Shown one piece after another: positions 43,201 through 51,461 of a stretch of 64,000 nt of DNA. The translations under genes were made by a program, and so were the position numbers. The stretch lies in the NCBI RefSeq assembly GCF_000367365.1, contig NZ_BARF01000106.1, forward strand, positions 1 through 64,000. Reading direction: 5' to 3'. Within the stretch, counting starts at the first letter, position 1. Each line of letters starts with the position of its first letter. This DNA is from Streptomyces prunicolor NBRC 13075 (GTDB taxonomy: Bacteria; Actinomycetota; Actinomycetes; Streptomycetales; Streptomycetaceae). Below the pieces are notes generated by a model. That model saw only the letters and a list, made by a program, of their open reading frames with translations. It searched no databases and had not been told where the DNA came from.

Positions 43201-44976
43201 ACGGCCGGGGGGTGGGGTGGGGGTGGCGGAGGGTGAGAGGGGTCCGGTGGGTGTTGCGGCGGGGGCGCCGGTGTCGGTGCCGGGTGAGGGCGAGTTGTGG
43301 GTTGTTGCGGAGGCGTCGGGCTGGTGGCCGGCCGAGGGGGCTGCCGTGTCGGCGGCGGCACTGGTCCCGTCTGAGTCGGAGCCGCCCGCTGTCCCGGGGA
43401 CGCCGACTCCCTGATCGACCGCGGGAGTTGCCGCGTCGACGGCACTGGTCCCATCTACGGCCGAGCTGCTCGCTGCTCCGGGGACACCGACCCTGAGGTT
43501 GACCGAGGGGGTTGTGGTGTCGGCGGCGACACTGGTCCCCTCCGCGTCGGAACCGCCCCCTGTCCCGGGGACGCCGACTCCCTGATCGACCACGGGAGTT
43601 GCCGCGTCAACGGCACTGGTCCCATCCACGGCCGAGCTGCCCGCTACTCCGGGGACACCAACCCCGTGATCGGCCAAGGGAATTACCGCATCGACAGCGC
43701 CGATCCCATCTACGACCGAACCGCCCGCTCCCCCGGACACACCAACACCGAGATCGGCCAAAGAAGTTGCCGCGTCGACGGCACCCGCCCCGTCTACAGC
43801 CGCACCGCCTGCTGCCCCAGGGACACCAACCCCCCGATCGACCGCAGACGTTGCCGCGTCAGCAGCGCCACCGCTCCCCTCCGCGACCGACCGGCCCGCC
43901 GCCCCGGAACCACCAACCCCGCGATCAACCACGCCAATTACCGCATCGACACCACCGATCCCACCCCCGGCCGAACCACCCACTCCCCCGGCGCCACCGC
44001 CCCCACGATCGCCCGCCACCGCCCCCACCCTCACCACCTCGGAAGCCAAGGCCGCCCGTACAACCGCGACCGCCTCCGCCAACGCCTCCGCGTCCCCTGC
44101 GTAGTGGCACTCGGTCAGCGCGCCCGCCAACAAGCAGGCCCGCTTGGTGTGTTCCTCGTCGGTGGGGGCCGTGCGGTGCAGTGACTCGCGGGCCGCGGTC
44201 GCCGCCTCCCGGGCGACGCGCGGATCGTCGCTGCGGTCGGAGCGGTAGCGGAGGACCTGGGCGAGTTCGGCGTATTCGTCGGCCGCGTCGAGGTCGTGTT
44301 CCTCGCACTGGGCCACGGCGTCCCGGGCCTCCGCCTCGGCGCGCGCCAGCGTCTCGGGCGCGCCGTCGTGCTCGTACCGCATCCGATGGGCCTGGGCCAG
44401 ATGCAGCAGCGAACCGCCGCCCGCCGCGAGCGAGTTGCCGATCACCTCGACGACCTCCTCGAACAGTTCGGGGTCGTCGAGTTCCGACCCCGCCTGCAGC
44501 AGCAGTTCGGCCACCGACGAGAGGATCATGATCCGGGTCAGCGGGTCGTCCGGAGCCCGGTCCGCCGCCCGGCGCGCGGTGGCGACGGCCTCCCGCAGCA
44601 GCCCGGTGTCGTCCGTCATCGCGGACAACGTGGCCTGGGCTTCGGCGAGTTGCGCGAGGATCAGCGCCTCGTCCGGTCCCGCGTCGGACAGGGCCCGGCG
44701 TAGCGCCGCCACCGCCCGCGCCCCCGCGGCAGCACCTCCACCGCGCCGCGCCGACTCGGCGTGCAGCGCGGCGATCCCCTCCAGCAGCGTCACTCGGTCT
44801 TCCCGTCCGGCATACATGAGGGCGGCTTCCAGGAGGCCGATAGCCCGGTCCGTACGGCGTGGGAAACGGCCGTCCCCAGTCGCCCGGCGGGCGCGCCACA
44901 GCGCCAGGGCCAGACGCAGGCGGCGATACAGCGACGGCTTCATCGATCTCGGCGGCCCTGCCTCAACACCGGCCAT
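40210..44976 (-). CDS. CHAT-domain protease with TPR array and repeat linker
   Basis: A protein of about 1,590 residues. Helical TPR-like repeats fill most of the length, interrupted at about residues 322-549 by a low-complexity linker of eight 28-residue units. The C-terminal CHAT (caspase-like) domain has the catalytic His in HLHMALHAV (about residue 1459) and Cys in YLSACETT (about 1500), then DESIHLTSAFLLVGFSGVIG and TLWRVPD. It is probably a regulated peptidase cutting a partner or an inhibitor on signal. The start is uncertain (45015 GTG, 44976 ATG or 44943 ATG). It lies downstream of a small CATRA-associated-type gene in the same direction. Confidence 0.87.
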   Translation of the reverse strand: MAGVEAGPPRSMKPSLYRRLRLALALWRARRATGDGRFPRRTDRAIGLLEAALMYAGREDRVTLLEGIAALHAESARRGGGAAAGARAVAALRRALSDAGPDEALILAQLAEAQATLSAMTDDTGLLREAVATARRAADRAPDDPLTRIMILSSVAELLLQAGSELDDPELFEEVVEVIGNSLAAGGGSLLHLAQAHRMRYEHDGAPETLARAEAEARDAVAQCEEHDLDAADEYAELAQVLRYRSDRSDDPRVAREAATAARESLHRTAPTDEEHTKRACLLAGALTECHYAGDAEALAEAVAVVRAALASEVVRVGAVAGDRGGGGAGGVGGSAGGGIGGVDAVIGVVDRGVGGSGAAGRSVAEGSGGAADAATSAVDRGVGVPGAAGGAAVDGAGAVDAATSLADLGVGVSGGAGGSVVDGIGAVDAVIPLADHGVGVPGVAGSSAVDGTSAVDAATPVVDQGVGVPGTGGGSDAEGTSVAADTTTPSVNLRVGVPGAASSSAVDGTSAVDAATPAVDQGVGVPGTAGGSDSDGTSAAADTAAPSAGHQPDASATTHNSPSPGTDTGAPAATPTGPLSPSATPTPPPGRSDVWQIGAAVLCEWADQHEDIGVAEEAERAARVALVLAGGDTSRRADALDALADVLRCGYLLSGETGVLEEAIVHAAEAASLQVGPPGDRAGRIGKLGVLLFFRHEETGEPADLDADIDLQRKALALVGDDHPDARIHFNNLSIAFAARTRLHGGDDDLDDAIAAGRAAVRGDGPAHQRVLRLSNLGGALYARYTRDGRLADLDEDIDLQREALRLVPTGHPERPGLLSNLATALTERHEALGVRDDLSEALTYLEEAMATGPAPRRLATIAGAHGLALHAHYSITGDQDTLERALASLRKAVAATAPTDPHLPLQLANLAVSLREASTHRAAAVTEAVDAARGALTVLDEGRSATAVRGSLLLALAARSGDGDLDEAVTLAHRVVADTPPDDPDLSRSLANLAYVLNLRHQSTDAADDLAGALDALRVAARTGSGPADVRLHAARDWGRLAALTGDGSAAAEAFALGVELLPAATPRRLERPDAQRRLAEAAGLASDAAAMCLACGDPERALSLLELGRGVLLNRRSGIRADLADLHDADADLAERFEELRDTLDRLDHPPLTLPTSLSETETETETETETETTAEATGRERERRRDLEAELALVVRRIRALPGQAAFQLPPSVESLLAEAAHGPVVVVNVSEYRCDALLLTAEGLRHVPLDGLDAEEVEAAADAFHTDVVTALDPRAAQDEVDAANERVTATLDLLWREVAAPVLAELRVTDPDTRIWWVPTQALCRLPLHAATAMDPQNPQVARNAQDPSDPHDPSDASEIPDSLVDRTVSSYAPTVTALHHARARGAAPDRTEAAVVHADVRRPGLSELPAARREARAAADRLGVEPLDLAECGREALIAALLTCTHLHMALHAVADQDDPGTSRFLLPDLDLTFAEIAARRGGWGRLAYLSACETTYTPRALADESIHLTSAFLLVGFSGVIGTLWRVPDAVAETTARVFYDALDTARDEPALALARTARLVRVHYGDAPAAWAAHHHVGI
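41451..41492 (-). repeat. Hexanucleotide tract in the CHAT gene
   Basis: Seven hexamers (TCTCCG, five TTTCCG, TCTCTG) encode an alternating Glu-Thr run on the minus strand, in a linker just before the CHAT domain region. The unit length keeps the reading frame, so slippage would only change linker length. Confidence 0.88.
43330..44010 (-). repeat. 84-bp minisatellite inside the CHAT gene
   Basis: About eight imperfect units of 84-87 bases encode the consensus GVGVPG-AGGS--DGTSAVDAA and TP-VDQ, rich in Gly, Ala, Ser, Val and Asp. The run splits the TPR array. Its sequence is unlike the rest of the protein, which is helical. The better-matching units lie towards the C-terminal end of the tract. 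Confidence 0.88.
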
Positions 44977-45062
44977 CGCACCGCCCACGGACACGCCGTA
45001 AGGCCAAGGCCACACGCACCCGGCGACACACCGACCGCCTCACCGACCCCGGCGCTCTCACC

Positions 45063-45419
45063 TCACCGACCCTCGTCGCCGTCGGCTTCCCCCATCGTGC
45101 TCTCCTCCGACTCGGCGATCATGTGCACCAAAGCCGTGACCTGCTCCTGCAGAGGCTCCGGCGGCGGGAGGTCGGCCGGGTCGGCAATGCGATCCACCGA
45201 CCTGGACGGGCTGAGCACTTCGAGCCGGGCGACGGCGACTTGGAGCGCGAGCCCGTCCCCCGCGTCGTACGCCACCGCGAGTGCCTCGACGGCGGCGGCG
45301 GGACGGGACCAAGCGGCGTGCGGAAGCCGCCACTTGGGGAGGTCGTCGAGCAATTCGCGGGCCCGGGAGAGCAACGCCGCTTCCATGCCCGTACCGGGTG
45401 AATCCGCCCTAGACTGCAT
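45063..45419 (-). CDS. CATRA-associated small protein (CATASP-like)
   Basis: A 118-residue protein. Its features match what I recall of the CATRA-associated small protein family: L--LPKWRLPHAAW at the start, a helix with VEALAVAYDAGDGLALQVAV, LEVLSPSR, then PPPEPLQEQVTALVHMI near the end. These small proteins are encoded beside CHAT/TPR conflict proteins and probably regulate or scaffold them. Starts at 45419 or 45386 are both possible. It precedes the CHAT protease gene with a short gap, so the two probably form an operon. It is divergent from the CATRA-glycosyltransferase gene. Confidence 0.7.
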   Translation of the reverse strand: MQSRADSPGTGMEAALLSRARELLDDLPKWRLPHAAWSRPAAAVEALAVAYDAGDGLALQVAVARLEVLSPSRSVDRIADPADLPPPEPLQEQVTALVHMIAESEESTMGEADGDEGR

Positions 45420-45436
45420 GGGCTCAACTGTAGCGA

Positions 45437-47641
45437 GTGCGCCGGGAGCGGCGAGGCGGGGCGGGGGTGTATCGGCGCGTGCCCGAAGACGAATTGACGG
45501 AGCGTGAGGTCACGGCGGATCAGGTCACGGAGCGCGAGGTCATGGTCCATGTCTTCGTCCCGCTGGACGGCGCCCACGCCGAGGAGGGGGTGGCCTCGGT
45601 CCGGGCGATGTGGGGGCGTTTTCGTGAACTGCAGCACGGTGAGCGGGAGTTGTACGCCTCGCTGCCGGTGGACATGCCGGACGTGCTGCCCGGTCCGGCC
45701 GCGCACGGTTCGGTCGTGGTGGCGGGTGTGCAGTCCGCCGACCGGCTCGACCAGGCGATCCTGCGACGCCACCGGCAGATCCTCAATCTGTCGGTGCTGC
45801 TCGGCGCCGGTCCGGGCCGGGAGTGGTCCGGGTTGCGTAAGCGGGTGGAGACGATCACCGGCCCGCTCGGGGCGTGTCATCTGGGCGCGGTGACCCTGGA
45901 GTTGGGCAAGGCACCGGCCCAAACACCGGGTGACGCCGACGTGTTGGAGTTGGAGCGGGGCGACGAGGACGCCGCGCGGCGGGTGTTGCGGCTGCTCGGC
46001 CGGACCGGTGCGGACGGGCAGCTCGGCGCGTGGGCGTGGTCCGACGGCGGTCACCCGGAGATGCCGCACTTCGTCCGCCATCTGATGCACATGACGGCGA
46101 TCCGCCACCAGCACAGAACCTACCGTTGGCTGATGGAGGCCAGAGACACCGGGACGACGAAGCCGCTGGCCAGGACGCGGACACCCGACGGGGGCAGGGA
46201 CCGGGAGCTGCCTTCCACGGCCGAGATCCACTACATCCGGGAATCGGTGGACAGCAGCTGGCACAACGCCCTGCAGGCACTGGAGAGTTCGGGCCTCGAC
46301 GGCGGGAGCATGGCGGCGGAGGACCGGCGGTTCACCTCGTCGTTCCTCCGCTTGCTGAACGATGTCCTCGCCCACTTGAGGCGGGTCGGGATCGGCGATC
46401 CACTGCCGGGCCCCCGCCGCGGGCCCGACCAGCGGGTGCGTGTCCTGGTCGTGGCCGACGAGTGGTTCCCGGCGCGGGGTGGACTGAGCACGTTCAACAG
46501 CAAGTTGTGCGCCGCCCTCGCCCGGCAGCACGCGGACGTCCGGGTCATGGTCGAGGCCGCGACCCCGGACGAGCGCGCGGACGCGGCGGAGTACGGGGTG
46601 GGGTTGATCAATGTCGCTCAGCCGGGGCTCAGCACGGACGCGGCGCTGTCGGTACCGCCGGTGTTCGACGACGGGTTCGTGCCCGATGTCGTCATCGGGC
46701 ACGGCAGGGTCACGGGGCCGCCGGCCAAGGCGCTGGTCGAGCGGTACTTCAAGAACGCCGAGCGGCTGCACTTCCTGCACGTCGAACCCGACCAGGCCGA
46801 GGCCCACAAGCCGCACGCCGAGGGGGACTTGGCGGCGCGCGCCGAGGACCGCACGGATCTGGAGCTGCGGCTCTGCCGGGGTGCCCTGCACCCGATGCCG
46901 GTCGGCCTCCGGCTGGAGCGGGCCCTGTTGCCGCATCTGCGGACGCCCGAGTACCGGGATCTGGCCGCCCCCGTACGCATCGATCCCGGTTTCGACGACG
47001 GGACACCGGTGATCCAGCCCCGGCCGGAGGAGATTCCGCAGATCCTGCTGCTGGGCCGACTGGCGGACGCCGATCTGAAGGGGCTCGACATCGCCGCCCG
47101 GGCGCTGGGCAAGGCGCTTTCCCGGGCGGAGGGGCCCGGTTCGTGCCATCTGTTCGTGCGCGGAGTGCCCCCGGACGAGTCCGAGGAGCTGGCGCTCCAG
47201 GTGGAGAAATGGCTCGACAACCCCGCCGTGGACGTCCATCCCCGCCGCTACTCCGCCGATCCCCGGCGGATCAGGAACGATCTCGCGCGGGCCAGTCTGG
47301 TCCTGATGCCTTCCCGGGCGGAGGCCTTCGGCCTCGCGGGCGCGGAGGCGATCGCCTGTGGGGTGCCGGTGCTGGTCAGCGGACGCAGCGGGCTGGGCAT
47401 GCTGCTCCACTCTCAGGGAACACCGGCTGCGGCGCGCGCCGTGGTGGACGTGAACGGGAAGCGGGGTCACCGGAAGGCCGACGTCGAGACCTGGGCGCAG
47501 GCCATCCACTCCGTCCTGCGCAATCCGCCGGCCGCGTTCGATGACGCCGCCGGACTCCGCGACCACATGGCCGCCCGCTACACCTGGGCGTCGGCCGCCA
47601 CCACCGTGCTCGACTGCGTCCGCCGCCAGGACACCACCTGA
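45437..47641 (+). CDS. CATRA-like domain fused to GT4 glycosyltransferase
   Basis: A protein of up to 734 residues. From about residue 36 the N-terminal region reads VMVHVFVPLDGAHAEEGVAS, then LDQAILRRHRQILNLSVLLG and PHFVRHLMHMTAIRHQHRTY, as in CATRA N- and C-type domains of CHAT-linked conflict systems. From about residue 333 it is a GT-B fold: VLVVADEWFPARGGLSTFNS and the E-x7-E motif in MPSRAEAFGLAGAEAIACG, typical of retaining GT4 enzymes. It is thus a predicted sugar transferase tied to a conflict module. The true start may be ATG 45542. It is divergent from the CATASP-like gene. Confidence 0.78.
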   Translation: MRRERRGGAGVYRRVPEDELTEREVTADQVTEREVMVHVFVPLDGAHAEEGVASVRAMWGRFRELQHGERELYASLPVDMPDVLPGPAAHGSVVVAGVQSADRLDQAILRRHRQILNLSVLLGAGPGREWSGLRKRVETITGPLGACHLGAVTLELGKAPAQTPGDADVLELERGDEDAARRVLRLLGRTGADGQLGAWAWSDGGHPEMPHFVRHLMHMTAIRHQHRTYRWLMEARDTGTTKPLARTRTPDGGRDRELPSTAEIHYIRESVDSSWHNALQALESSGLDGGSMAAEDRRFTSSFLRLLNDVLAHLRRVGIGDPLPGPRRGPDQRVRVLVVADEWFPARGGLSTFNSKLCAALARQHADVRVMVEAATPDERADAAEYGVGLINVAQPGLSTDAALSVPPVFDDGFVPDVVIGHGRVTGPPAKALVERYFKNAERLHFLHVEPDQAEAHKPHAEGDLAARAEDRTDLELRLCRGALHPMPVGLRLERALLPHLRTPEYRDLAAPVRIDPGFDDGTPVIQPRPEEIPQILLLGRLADADLKGLDIAARALGKALSRAEGPGSCHLFVRGVPPDESEELALQVEKWLDNPAVDVHPRRYSADPRRIRNDLARASLVLMPSRAEAFGLAGAEAIACGVPVLVSGRSGLGMLLHSQGTPAAARAVVDVNGKRGHRKADVETWAQAIHSVLRNPPAAFDDAAGLRDHMAARYTWASAATTVLDCVRRQDTT

Positions 47642-47916
47642 ACCGCGACCTGCCTCACGACACCACCTGAGCCGCGACCGGCCCCCCACGTCTCCCCTGT
47701 GTACGTGGAGGGCCGGAGTCGGGTGCGGCTGCGTGGTGTTCAGTGGGTCTGCACGGCTGTCGTCCTCCTGCGGCCGGCCGAGGGGCGATATCCCCTCGGC
47801 GTGGAATCCGCAGGCAAACACGCGGATCCGTCCGGCCGTCCGGGGTCCTGGAACACACTGGAAACGTCTGGATCCGTGCGGTGCGGATCCGTGAACGTCC
47901 CCGCGGAGGAACGGTG
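47642..47916. other. Intergenic region upstream of the STAND gene
   Basis: Holds three copies of GGATCCGT (near 47823, 47870 and 47884) that precede a GGAGGA ribosome site. They may be coincidental or operator half-sites. No coding signal is seen. Confidence 0.35.
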
Positions 47917-50307
47917 GTGAACGAAGTTCCCCGGCCGCCCGGCCACGACGGAGAGGCGCTGGGACAGCGGCTGGCTCTCGAACTGACCCGCGCTGTCGTC
48001 CAGGCGGAGAAGCGGTTCGGCAGGACCCTGGACCGTCGCGAACTCGCCAGACGTCTGAACGTGTCTCTCAGCAGTCTGTACGCGTATCTCAACGGCACCA
48101 CCCTGCCCGGCACCGGTGTCTTCGACGTGCTCCTCGCCGAGCTGGGCGTACGCGGAACCGAGGCCGGCCGGCTCGCCACCCTGCGGGACGAGGTCGACGC
48201 CGCCCGCCGCCTGCGTCCCGCCAACGCCCGCACCGCCGCCCGCCGGTCCCTCGGGACTGCCTCCGTCCCTCGTCAACTCCCCCTGAGCCACCCTGTGTTC
48301 GTCGCCCGGGACGCCGAACTCGTCCGGCTGGACGCGCTGTTGGGCCCGTCCGGCGACCCCGCGCCGGGCCGAGCGGGAGTCGCCGTCGTCGAGGGCACCG
48401 GGGGCGTCGGCAAGACCGCGCTCGCCCTGCACTGGGCGTACCGGGCACAGCACCGCTTCCCGGACGGGCAGCTCTACGTGGATCTGCGGGGCTTCGGCGA
48501 CAAGGCGGTGATGGACCCGGGCGAGGCCCTGCACGGCTTCCTTCAGGCTCTCGGTGTCACCCCGGCCGCCGTGCCGACCGACACCGGCGTGGCCTCGGGA
48601 CTGCTGCGCACGCTGCTGGCCGGGCGCCGGGTGCTGCTGGTCCTGGACAACGCCCGCTCCACCGACCAGGTGCGGCCGCTGCTGCCCACCGACTCCGGTT
48701 CCGTCGCCGTCGTCACCAGCCGCAACCGCCTCGACGGCCTGGTCATCCGCGAAGGGGCCCTGCGGATCGCCCTCGACGTGCTGCCCCGCTACGCCGCCCG
48801 CACCCTCCTGGAGCGGCAGATGGGCGCCGAGCGGATCGCCCTGGAGCCGCGCGAGGTGGACGAACTGGTCGACCTGTGCGCCCGGTTGCCACTCGCGCTG
48901 AGCGTCGCCGCCGCCCGCACGGCCACCGCCCCGGCCGGTTCCATCGGCGCCCTGGTGCGTGAACTGCGGCGCGCGCGGGCGCCGTTGGACCTGTTCGGGG
49001 TGCAGGACGCGGATGTCGACCTGCGGACGGTGTTCCACGGTTCGTACGCGCTGCTGCCCGCGCCGGCCGCCCAACTCTTCCGGCTCCTCGGCTGCCATCC
49101 CGGACCGGAGATCGACGCCACGGCCTGCGCGGGCCTGGTCGGCGCCACGGACCCGCCCCTCGCTCTCCTCGACACCCTCACGGCCGCCCACCTCGTCCGC
49201 CAGCACACCCCCGGCCGCTACACCCTGCACGACCTGCTCCGGCTCTACGCCGTGGAACTCCTCGACGGCGGCCCGCCGCAGGAGCGCCTGGACGGCACCG
49301 AACGGCTGCTGCGTCACTACCTGGACATCGCGGGCCTGGCCGATCACCATCTCGAACCCTGGCGTCCGACACCTGGCGGGGCCCCGAGCCTCACCGGCGC
49401 GCAGCCGCCGATCGGCGACCATGCGGCGGCGACCGCCTGGTTCGAGTCGGAACTGCCCACGTTGCAGGCCCTCATCGCCCAGGCCGCCGCCACCCCGGGC
49501 CTGGAGTCGTACGCCTGGCGGCTGGCCGACGCGTGCGCCCTGCATCTGCGCCGCTCCGGCCGTCGTGCGCAGCGGGCCGCCGTGCACGCGCTGGCCCGCG
49601 ACGCCGCGGGCCGGGTGGGGAACCGGGCCGCGCACGCCACCGCGACCCGCCGCCTCGCCGACGCCCTCTCCCGTCTGCACCGCGCCGAGGAGGCGCTCGG
49701 CCTGCTGTACGAGACCCTGCGCGCCTGCCGCGCCCTCGGCGACTCGGAGGGCGTACGCGAGGTACGGCTCTCGCTGGTCCGGGTGTACGGCTCCTGCGGC
49801 GACCCTCGCAGAGCGATGCCGCACGCCCGGCTCGCCCTCGCCATGGCGGAGCGCACCCAAGACCCCGTCGCGCTCGCCGACGGCCTCACCTCCGTGTCCC
49901 AGCAGTGGGAACGGCTCGGCGAACACACCGTCGCCCTCGACCACGCGCGCCGTGCCCTGGACCTCTACACCCGGCTCGGTCACCTCGACGGGCAGGCGGG
50001 CATCCTCATCGGCATGGGCCGCGCCGAACAGGGCCTCGGCCGGCCCGCCGCCGCGATCGGCCACTACGAGGTCTCCCTGGACCTCGACCGGGCCCTGGGC
50101 GACCGGTTCCGCGAGGCGCACGCCCTGGAGCACCTCGGGGACGCCCACGCGGCGCTCGGCCGGGGCAAGGACGCGCGCGCCCTGTGGGAGGAGGCACTCG
50201 CGCTGTTCGAGGATCTGCACCACCCCGACGCCGAGCCGGTCCGCGCCAAGCTGCGCGCGGCGGCGGACTATCCTCCGGTGCCCGCCTCCAGCCAGCTCAG
50301 CCCGTAG
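47917..50307 (+). CDS. STAND NTPase with N-terminal helix-turn-helix and C-terminal TPRs
   Basis: A 796-residue protein. The N-terminus has an XRE-like helix-turn-helix (LDRRELARRLNVSLSSLYAY, LNGTTLPG). The NB-ARC-type ATPase follows with the P-loop VEGTGGVGKTALALHWAY at about residue 158 and LLVLDNARSTDQVRPLL for Walker B. LPLALSVAAARTA is the GLPL-like motif. TPR repeats fill the last 300 residues. No BTAD activation domain is present, so it is not a SARP. Its position between two CHAT modules suggests a sensor or switch for the island. GTG 47917 follows CGGAGGA. Confidence 0.85.
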   Translation: MNEVPRPPGHDGEALGQRLALELTRAVVQAEKRFGRTLDRRELARRLNVSLSSLYAYLNGTTLPGTGVFDVLLAELGVRGTEAGRLATLRDEVDAARRLRPANARTAARRSLGTASVPRQLPLSHPVFVARDAELVRLDALLGPSGDPAPGRAGVAVVEGTGGVGKTALALHWAYRAQHRFPDGQLYVDLRGFGDKAVMDPGEALHGFLQALGVTPAAVPTDTGVASGLLRTLLAGRRVLLVLDNARSTDQVRPLLPTDSGSVAVVTSRNRLDGLVIREGALRIALDVLPRYAARTLLERQMGAERIALEPREVDELVDLCARLPLALSVAAARTATAPAGSIGALVRELRRARAPLDLFGVQDADVDLRTVFHGSYALLPAPAAQLFRLLGCHPGPEIDATACAGLVGATDPPLALLDTLTAAHLVRQHTPGRYTLHDLLRLYAVELLDGGPPQERLDGTERLLRHYLDIAGLADHHLEPWRPTPGGAPSLTGAQPPIGDHAAATAWFESELPTLQALIAQAAATPGLESYAWRLADACALHLRRSGRRAQRAAVHALARDAAGRVGNRAAHATATRRLADALSRLHRAEEALGLLYETLRACRALGDSEGVREVRLSLVRVYGSCGDPRRAMPHARLALAMAERTQDPVALADGLTSVSQQWERLGEHTVALDHARRALDLYTRLGHLDGQAGILIGMGRAEQGLGRPAAAIGHYEVSLDLDRALGDRFREAHALEHLGDAHAALGRGKDARALWEEALALFEDLHHPDAEPVRAKLRAAADYPPVPASSQLSP

Positions 50308-51221
50308 CCGTAGCCCACCTTCATCGCCCCGAACTCGACGTCCACGAGGCCGTGTTCGTCGGGGCGCAGGGTCGGTGTGCCCGGGTTCTGCTGGTAGATC
50401 ACGGCGGTGGGGACGCCGGCCAGCCGCCACACCGTGTGCGGTGGCCGCGCCGGGTCGAAGGCGACCCGTAGCCGGAAGTGCTCGCTGCGGGTCAACGGTA
50501 CGTGGACGAAGTGCGGTGCCATCGGCTGGTTCCGCGGGATGCGCAGCCGCAGTTCGTACACGTGCCGGGTGCCGGCCCTCAGCGGGGCGGGGAGCACCAG
50601 GAACCGTTCGAAGTAGCTCTCGTACTGCGGCCCACCGTCCGCCAGTCGGCCGCCCTGGACGACGGAGATCTCCAGTTCGTGCCGGGCCGTCGTGTCGCCG
50701 GCGCGCCGGGGCACGCTGACGCCGACCGGTATCCGGGCCAGGCCGTCGCAGGTCGCGACGACGACGCGGCGCTCCAGCGCCTCGGGCGTCGGGGTGTCCA
50801 GCCGGAGCCGGGTGAACACGGACTCGGTGTACCAGCCGTGCGGCTCGGTGCGCGCGCAGTCCGCCGGGCACTGCTCGGCATGCGCCCCGTTCGCCCGGTC
50901 CGCCGGAACGTCCCAGGGCGGCGGTTCGACTCCGGCCGGGCCGTCCGGGGAGTCGGGGTCCAGGGCCCGGCGCACCTGCGCCCAGTACTCGCCCCAGCGC
51001 CGCACATCTCCCCCGCAGGCACCGACGATCGCCAGGGTGACCGGCCGGGTGGGATGGGTCTCGCCGCGCATGGCGTCGCTGACGGTCGTCCTGCCGTACC
51101 CGGTGCGGCGGGCCAGCTGGTCCAGGGTGAATCCGGCCGATCCGCGCAGGTCACGGAGCCAGTGGGCGAAGAGCCGGGCCGGTGACCCGTCCAGCACGAT
51201 CTCCTTCTGCGGACGCCCCAT
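50268..51221 (-). CDS. XRE-type DNA-binding protein with unknown C-terminal domain
   Basis: A 317-residue protein. Residues 15-70 form a helix-turn-helix (FAHWLRDLRGSAGFTLDQLA, RRTGYGRTTVSDAMRGET). A Pro-rich linker with DPDSPDGPAGVEPPPWDVP follows. The C-terminal 180 residues look beta-rich and contain HELEISVVQGGRLADGGPQY and LRLRIPRNQPMAPHFVHVPL, a fold I do not recognise. The family recurs in streptomycetes as a regulator-like protein of unknown target. Its end overlaps the convergent STAND gene by 40 bases, an antisense arrangement that might couple expression. Confidence 0.75.
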   Translation of the reverse strand: MGRPQKEIVLDGSPARLFAHWLRDLRGSAGFTLDQLARRTGYGRTTVSDAMRGETHPTRPVTLAIVGACGGDVRRWGEYWAQVRRALDPDSPDGPAGVEPPPWDVPADRANGAHAEQCPADCARTEPHGWYTESVFTRLRLDTPTPEALERRVVVATCDGLARIPVGVSVPRRAGDTTARHELEISVVQGGRLADGGPQYESYFERFLVLPAPLRAGTRHVYELRLRIPRNQPMAPHFVHVPLTRSEHFRLRVAFDPARPPHTVWRLAGVPTAVIYQQNPGTPTLRPDEHGLVDVEFGAMKVGYGYGLSWLEAGTGG

Positions 51222-51461
51222 CGTGTGCAACCCCCCTGCTGCGCAACGCCGTTGCCGCCGCCGACGCGGCCGAGTCTGGCACACGGCCGGACCCGTCGTC
51301 CCGCTCCTGTGGGGCCGCTCGCCGGCCGTCCCGGTTTTCCGGAGATCGTCCGGTTCGCCGGAGAACCGTTGAGTGCGAACTACCGCCCTTGTTACACAGG
51401 TTGCGCCCGGCTCCGGTGCGCCCGCATCGGCCGATTCCCGCCCTTGTGCCAGGAGAGGACC

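Noticed and set aside
47823..47892. Three GGATCCGT words as an operator
   Set aside because: Spacing is irregular and the word is short and GC-rich; not enough to claim a binding site.
47917..50307. SARP/AfsR-type antibiotic regulator
   Set aside because: There is an HTH, NB-ARC and TPR, but no BTAD domain and no biosynthetic cluster nearby.
47740..50871. Very long open frame on the minus strand opposite the STAND gene
   Set aside because: It is the antisense shadow of a strongly coding GC-rich gene; its product is Gly/Arg/Val-rich with no motif.
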